Assembly (NCBI RefSeq): GCF_030816015.1
Contig: NZ_JAUSXN010000001.1
Location: 3,348,001 to 3,412,000 of the forward strand
Direction of reading: 5' to 3'
Origin: Pedobacter sp. W3I1
GTDB taxonomy: Bacteria > Bacteroidota > Bacteroidia > Sphingobacteriales > Sphingobacteriaceae
DNA length: 64,000 nucleotides
The notes beneath the pieces were generated by a model. That model saw only the letters and a program-made list of their open reading frames with translations, had not been told where the DNA came from and did no database searches. Both the position numbers and the translations under genes were made by a program. Position 1 is the first letter of the stretch; each line of letters begins with the position of its first letter. Below, piece by piece: positions 59,889 to 64,000 of the stretch.

Positions 59889-61718
59889 TCAAAATCCCTC
59901 CGTTTTTAAGTATTTAATCGAATAAACTGCCTCTTTTGTTGATTCACCAGCATTTTTTAAGTCATAAGTCTGATCGGCAGGTGTATCTATATCTGGAAAG
60001 CGGCGAACATCGCCTGTACGGAAAACAATTCGCGAAACATCGGCTACCGGCTGAAAAGCCAGGCTAGTTAAAACATCTTTTCCATTTACGGTTATCGTAT
60101 AAAATCTGGTGTGCGCATCAAGTTTCAATTTAATATCATAGCTCTTTCCAGCCTCATATTTCATGAAGTTTTTATAACGTGCGCCAGCTTTGGCACTTAA
60201 TGTACCAGCGGTATCGAAAGTCAATCGTACGGTTGCCATCCCTTTAGCATCTTGCAATTCGATTTCCAGCAAACCGAAATTATTTTGTTTTGGTGTAACC
60301 GAAAACGAGGTAATTGTTTTTCTACCCACCGGAAATATCCGCTCTGCCTTTGCATAGTCAAAGGGATCTTTATCCCTTAAAACCAAAGCTCCATCTTCAA
60401 CTTTAACCGGCGCCCAAAGCGGACTATAAATATTCCACATTTCCAGTTCTTTGCTTTTAGGAAGCTTCTCAAAATAATCATTTACATGCTGGGTAGCCTG
60501 ATCTTTAACAGGCACAGGCACTGAAGAAACCCAGATATCTTCCTTATTCATGCTATAAGTTACCCACAGTTTGCCATCGGCAGGTTTTCCATTACCTTCT
60601 TCAATACCACGTACATATTGCGGACCATAAGATTTGTAATTGCCACCATAGCGCATGGGTGTGATTTCACCATTAACCAACAAAAGGTTGGTATAATCTA
60701 AACCATTTTTACTGGTCGAAATGGCTAGCGGCCATCGGTATTCTGATGGATTATAAACCGTTGCATAATAACCATCTGATGTTTTTTGTCCCCAGATTTT
60801 AGCATTGCTGTTTACAAAACCAGGTGCACGGGAAGCATTTTCCGGCCAGCTTTTGCCGTTATCATTGCTGATTGCGGTTAAGGCATTTTTCCACAAACCA
60901 ACCACTCTTCCATCCGGTAAATGATAATAGCTGAATGCTTTATATTGTTTTTGTAAAGTGATTAAAGGATCCTTTCTATCGGCCTCTTCATTCCATTGTT
61001 GCGTCATTAATTTATTTGCTAATAACTCCTTACAAGCCTCAATAAAAGCTTTGCTTTTGCTTTTAGTATACAATGGATATTTAGTGTTCTTTTCTGAATA
61101 GCCGGGATTATAATGGATGAAATAAATCGGACCGTATTTTCCATCTGGCTGAATCTCGCGAACAGCCCTGCCAATTCCATGCCCATCATTCGGGTCGTCT
61201 TTTGCGTCGAAACTGATCGCGTAAAAGCCCAAAACCAGGAATACATTTTTAGAGGAAACATAAAAGCCCATGCGTTGATGCATTACGGCATCTAAATCTT
61301 TTGCTACATCAGTTCTTCCCTCTTTTGTGGTGCCATCAGGGATTCGGTAAATAGGAAATATTACTTCAGGTTTAGTCCAGGTGTAACCATCTTTTGATGA
61401 TTGAACCAAAGTTTGTCCTGGTGGAATGCTTTCACCAACTTTATCACTCAGATATTCGATATAAAATTTATTGTTCCAGTAAGCGAGCATCGGTGCATGG
61501 TTATAGGTCCAGCCGAAGTTTTCTGCCAGTTCCGGGTGTTCTCTGTTTGCACGGAAAGTTTGAATGTTATGCACACCCATTACCGGCGAAAGTTGCCCGT
61601 GGTGGTAATCTGCATTAACCAAAGTTTTGCCTGTATAACGCACCGTATCTTGCGCTTGCGAGTTTTGTGCTGCAAATGTTAGTGTTATGCTTAAACAAAG
61701 TATTTTAAATATTTTCAT
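59889..61718 (-). CDS. Secreted beta-propeller exo-glycosidase-like protein with C-terminal LamG-like domain
   Basis: This is a 609-residue protein, signal peptide 'ILCLSITLTFAAQNSQA'. Residues to about 400 are propeller-like with Asp-box-type turns ('SSKDGYTWTKP', 'SNDNGKSW', 'STSKNGLDY'). They also contain conserved His-rich segments, 'ADYHHGQLSPVMGVHNIQTFRA' and 'WTYNHAPMLAYWNNKFYIEYLS'. A beta-sandwich of concanavalin/LamG type follows ('RFYTITVNGKDVLTSLAF', 'VSRIVFRTGDVRRFPD'). I cannot name its CAZy family; it resembles unassigned propeller proteins of rhamnogalacturonan loci. It lies directly upstream of the esterase-GH2 pair. Confidence 0.65.
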   Translation of the reverse strand: MKIFKILCLSITLTFAAQNSQAQDTVRYTGKTLVNADYHHGQLSPVMGVHNIQTFRANREHPELAENFGWTYNHAPMLAYWNNKFYIEYLSDKVGESIPPGQTLVQSSKDGYTWTKPEVIFPIYRIPDGTTKEGRTDVAKDLDAVMHQRMGFYVSSKNVFLVLGFYAISFDAKDDPNDGHGIGRAVREIQPDGKYGPIYFIHYNPGYSEKNTKYPLYTKSKSKAFIEACKELLANKLMTQQWNEEADRKDPLITLQKQYKAFSYYHLPDGRVVGLWKNALTAISNDNGKSWPENASRAPGFVNSNAKIWGQKTSDGYYATVYNPSEYRWPLAISTSKNGLDYTNLLLVNGEITPMRYGGNYKSYGPQYVRGIEEGNGKPADGKLWVTYSMNKEDIWVSSVPVPVKDQATQHVNDYFEKLPKSKELEMWNIYSPLWAPVKVEDGALVLRDKDPFDYAKAERIFPVGRKTITSFSVTPKQNNFGLLEIELQDAKGMATVRLTFDTAGTLSAKAGARYKNFMKYEAGKSYDIKLKLDAHTRFYTITVNGKDVLTSLAFQPVADVSRIVFRTGDVRRFPDIDTPADQTYDLKNAGESTKEAVYSIKYLKTEGF

Positions 61719-61733
61719 TTTTTTATTTCATTT

Positions 61734-61838
61734 CATCATTGCGAGTTTCCGATTTTCCATCGGAACGAAGCAATCTTCTTTGCTAAATAGACTGCTTCAC
61801 GCGCGCGCTCGTTCCCCTTACTTCAGTTCGCAATGACG
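61734..61838. repeat. Dispersed palindromic repeat, GTCATTGCGAG type
   Basis: From CATCATTGCGAGTTTCCG to TTCGCAATGACG with GAAGCAATCTTC in the left half; contains a GCGCGCGC stretch. Confidence 0.65.
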
Positions 61839-61844
61839 ATTCAT

Positions 61845-62774
61845 TTATAGATTCAATAAGTTCTCAATCACTTTCCTTTTCACTTTTATAATCGTTCCGT
61901 GTTTATGCCCTTCGGGTATCGAAACTTCTGCAGTCACATCCTTAAAAGTTTTAAAATCGGCTGTTTTATAGGCTGAATAAATCTTTTGTCCATAGGCATC
62001 AAAATAAATCAGCCAGTCTTTTCCAATCTTTACCACAGTTGGCCCCTCGGTTAATTTTGGGCTAAAAGTTTCCGAAACCTTTTTGTAAGGTCCTAAAGCA
62101 TCTGTTGCGAAAGCGACCTTTAAGTTTCTGTTCGGGCGTGTATTGTCTTTTAAAACCAATACATAATCTTTGCTTGTCCTTTTCACAATCACCGCATCGA
62201 TCACACTAAAACCTGGATCTAGAAATAATTTTGGTTTCGAGAAGGTGATAAAATCTTTTGTGGTAATGCTGTACATCCTGTGATTGTTTTCTTCTTCTTC
62301 TATTCCTTTAGCAAAGCGGAATGGTATGGTTGAAGCCCAGATGATTACATATTCGTTTCTTTCATCATCGAAGAAAATTTCAGGTGCCCAAACATTCACC
62401 GTTTTCGGCTCGCTTTCCATTACCGGAATAAATTTCTGTTCGCTCCAATTGATCAGGTCTTTTGAACTGGCATAACCAAAACCTTTATCGCCTTTCCAGC
62501 TGCAGGTCCAAACTAAATGGAAAGTGCCGTCTGGTCCTTGTGCGATGGATGGATCACGTAATACCTTTTGGGTGCCAACGGCAGGTTTCAGGAAAGTTTT
62601 ATTCAAATCTGTCCAATGGTAAGCATCATAGCTGTATAAAAGCCTTAATCCTTCATTTGCAGGCTCGTGGAAAGAGGTAAACAGGTAAGCCTGTTTTGAG
62701 CAGGATGTTAATCCACAAAGCAGCAGGCCAATTATAGCTAAGCGAAATGATGTTATGGACTTTAGTTTGTACAC
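61845..62774 (-). CDS. GH43-family lipoprotein (beta-galactosidase/arabinosidase-like)
   Basis: This is a 309-residue lipoprotein with lipobox L-T-S-C ending at Cys25. It has a five-bladed propeller with the three GH43 acidic residues: Asp74 in 'VLRDPSIAQGPDG', Glu132 in 'NVWAPEIFFDD' and Asp193 in 'SVIDAVIVK'. 'YSYDAYHWTDL' and 'SKDLINWSEQ' are typical blade ends. The single-domain, 310-residue form resembles GH43 exo-galactosidases (such as GH43_34) and arabinofuranosidases. Expected at the cell surface or in the periplasm, trimming pectic side chains. Confidence 0.8.
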   Translation of the reverse strand: MYKLKSITSFRLAIIGLLLCGLTSCSKQAYLFTSFHEPANEGLRLLYSYDAYHWTDLNKTFLKPAVGTQKVLRDPSIAQGPDGTFHLVWTCSWKGDKGFGYASSKDLINWSEQKFIPVMESEPKTVNVWAPEIFFDDERNEYVIIWASTIPFRFAKGIEEEENNHRMYSITTKDFITFSKPKLFLDPGFSVIDAVIVKRTSKDYVLVLKDNTRPNRNLKVAFATDALGPYKKVSETFSPKLTEGPTVVKIGKDWLIYFDAYGQKIYSAYKTADFKTFKDVTAEVSIPEGHKHGTIIKVKRKVIENLLNL

Positions 62775-62809
62775 TGTTATTTTATTTCGTTATTTTATTC
62801 TTTAATGAT

Positions 62810-63067
62810 CGTCATTCCCTTGCAGGCAGGAATCTTAATACAAACGCTTTAAGATTCCCAATCAAGTTGGGAATGACGACCGCTCTAATCTATCGTCATT
62901 TCGACCGAAGTGGAGAAATCTTTTTAACTAGCGGAAAAGATTGCCCTTCGACTACGCTCAGGTGACATTTTTTATCTCTTCAAGGCCGTCTTTTCCGCGA
63001 AGGCGGGAACCTTAACAAACAAACAATGGCCAAAGCATTAAGATTCCCAATCAAGTTGGGAATGACG
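62810..63067. repeat. Block of three dispersed repeats
   Basis: The gene-free 303 bases between the GH140-like and GH43 genes hold two copies of the GATTCCCAATCAAGTTGGGA type (62810-62878 and 62987-63067) around one GTCATTTCGACCG type copy (62894-62966). The last has an unusual right half (CCTTCGACTACGCTCAGG). Confidence 0.7.
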
Positions 63068-63077
63068 ACCTAACTAT

Positions 63078-64000
63078 TTATATCTCCTCCAACACCAACA
63101 CCCAATCATTTCCATTTGCCGGTTCGCCTGGTGGGTTAAATTCCTTTATGCCTTTATTTTCAAATTCTCCAATTGGCGTAATTTTACTGGTCCTTGGATC
63201 AAACCACGATGCTTTTACTTCATCACCATCAATTTTTCCCATCTGTACACTGAAATTTCTGCCTGTATAAGTATAAAGCAAGGCGAACTCTTCGCCTCTT
63301 GTAGCAAGAACACGCTCATACTTTTCCCCATTTTTTCCAGCAACCAAAGTCTGATCAGGTACACGGTCGAAGTATGAATGTGAAAGCATTAAATTTTTCA
63401 GGTATTGCATCTGTTTTGCTCCGGGGGCATTTATTGCTGTTACCCATTGGTCTTTTGGACCATAAGCAGGTTTTAAATCTGTTTTTTTATACATCTGCAT
63501 AACCGAATTATGACCGTAGGTATAACCGAAAGCACCCGCAAAAACCGACCAATAACCATATCTTCTCACATCGCTATCTGTCCAGCGTGGTTGTAAAGTG
63601 TCGTGCAAACCTTGTGGAATATCCTCGTACGAAGGTTCACCATCAATTGTAGGTTTGGTCGGTTTCAGTTTATAATCGGCTTCGATGTATTTCCAGTTAT
63701 CTTCTCCATAATGTAATTTCTCATTTTTAGAGGTATCCTGATCATAACGGCGGTGACCAGATTGAACCATGTCGAAATCGCACCATTTTGCATTTTGGAA
63801 CCATTGTGAAGAAGCAGTTCTGCCTCTTGGATGGAAAGTAATTAAATGATTCGGATCGTTTGCCCTTAAGGTTTCACCAATGGTATTCCAAACGGGGGCA
63901 CCTTCACTCCCTTTAATATCACCACCATTTAACCAGATGATATTCCATTTTTCTTTATAACGTTTAGCCAAAAATTCGGAATAGGCTTTTGCCTGATCTT
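63078..64000 (-). CDS. GH140/DUF4038 apiosidase-like protein, C-terminal part (partial)
   Basis: The frame is open to the right edge, so only about 307 C-terminal residues are visible. 'YSEFLAKRYKEKWNIIWLNGGDIKG', 'HLITFHPRGRTASSQWF', 'DGEPSYEDIPQG', 'YGYWSVFAGAFGYTYGHNSVMQMY' are characteristic of the apiosidase-like TIM barrel (DUF4038). A C-terminal collagen-binding-like beta domain follows ('EFALLYTYTGRNFSVQMG', 'WFDPRTSKITPIGEF'). The GH140 founding enzyme BT1012 cleaves apiose from rhamnogalacturonan II, a sugar nearly confined to RG-II. Some DUF4038 proteins have other activities, so the specificity is inferred from context. Confidence 0.8.
   Translation of the reverse strand, partial: DQAKAYSEFLAKRYKEKWNIIWLNGGDIKGSEGAPVWNTIGETLRANDPNHLITFHPRGRTASSQWFQNAKWCDFDMVQSGHRRYDQDTSKNEKLHYGEDNWKYIEADYKLKPTKPTIDGEPSYEDIPQGLHDTLQPRWTDSDVRRYGYWSVFAGAFGYTYGHNSVMQMYKKTDLKPAYGPKDQWVTAINAPGAKQMQYLKNLMLSHSYFDRVPDQTLVAGKNGEKYERVLATRGEEFALLYTYTGRNFSVQMGKIDGDEVKASWFDPRTSKITPIGEFENKGIKEFNPPGEPANGNDWVLVLEEI

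Noticed and set aside
59704..59892. N-terminal extension of the second SGNH esterase
   Set aside because: It is encoded by two dispersed repeats and precedes a clean signal peptide starting at 59703.
1..64000. tRNA, rRNA, insertion sequence or prophage genes
   Set aside because: I saw no cloverleaf with a CCA-ready stem, no rRNA segment and no transposase, integrase or phage structural gene anywhere in the window.

Overview
The window looks like a chromosomal piece of a Bacteroidota bacterium, most likely a Sphingobacteriaceae member of the Pedobacter/Mucilaginibacter type. The evidence is the AT-rich DNA, the Bacteroidota -7 promoter element (TAnnTTTG), the domain set (DUF3826, DUF5703, DUF6150, STN, DUF4038, FucP-type MFS), and dispersed intergenic repeats of the 'GTCATTGCGAGG...', 'GTCATCTCGAC...' and 'GTCATCCTGAACTTG...' kinds. 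The genus is an inference; no rRNA or marker gene is present.

Layout. 1-1.9 kb: the N-terminal part of a large Rhs/YD-type surface protein running off the left edge, then about 1 kb without a recognisable gene. 2.9-6.4 kb: small housekeeping or stress genes (two VOC/glyoxalase-fold proteins, a DUF6150 protein, an SRPBCC/AHSA1 protein, a secreted DinB-like protein, an esterase). 6.5-10.9 kb: a plus-strand L-arabinose catabolic operon araB-araD-araA ending in a clear terminator. 11.2-11.7 kb: a VapD-type toxin with an overlapping small partner gene. 11.9-64 kb: about 52 kb read almost entirely from the minus strand, a polysaccharide-utilisation region. The only plus-strand gene in it is an IclR regulator at 38.4 kb, divergent from an alpha-L-rhamnosidase.

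The enzyme set is three GH78 and one GH106 alpha-L-rhamnosidase, a GH127 beta-L-arabinofuranosidase, two GH2 enzymes, a GH140/DUF4038 apiosidase-like protein (cut by the right edge), a GH141-like beta-helix protein fused to an L-rhamnose mutarotase domain, a DUF5703/GH95-like protein, a GH43-like lipoprotein, two further beta-propeller proteins, a sialidase-fold protein, two sialate-O-acetylesterase-type esterases and an STN-esterase. This points to branched, rhamnose-, arabinose- and apiose-containing pectin, plausibly rhamnogalacturonan II. Monosaccharide uptake is represented by a FucP-like MFS and an SSS symporter. Downstream metabolism is represented by araBDA, an L-fucose-dehydrogenase-like SDR, a zinc alcohol dehydrogenase and two Gfo/Idh/MocA oxidoreductases. 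No SusC/SusD pair lies in the window.

The most unusual block (24.9-31.5 kb) has two leaderless solute-binding-like proteins, each overlapping a class III (CaiB/BaiF) CoA-transferase gene, followed by a Gfo/Idh oxidoreductase and a MaoC-like hydratase. There are no ABC permease or ATPase genes. It looks like a cytoplasmic CoA-dependent pathway for an acid linked to pectin use. Other points of note: an SDR whose YxxxK lysine is an asparagine; a family of short hairpins with GTG-(AGGA/GAGA)-CAC cores; and dispersed repeats read through into proteins at N- and C-termini and once inside a mature GH2 protein.
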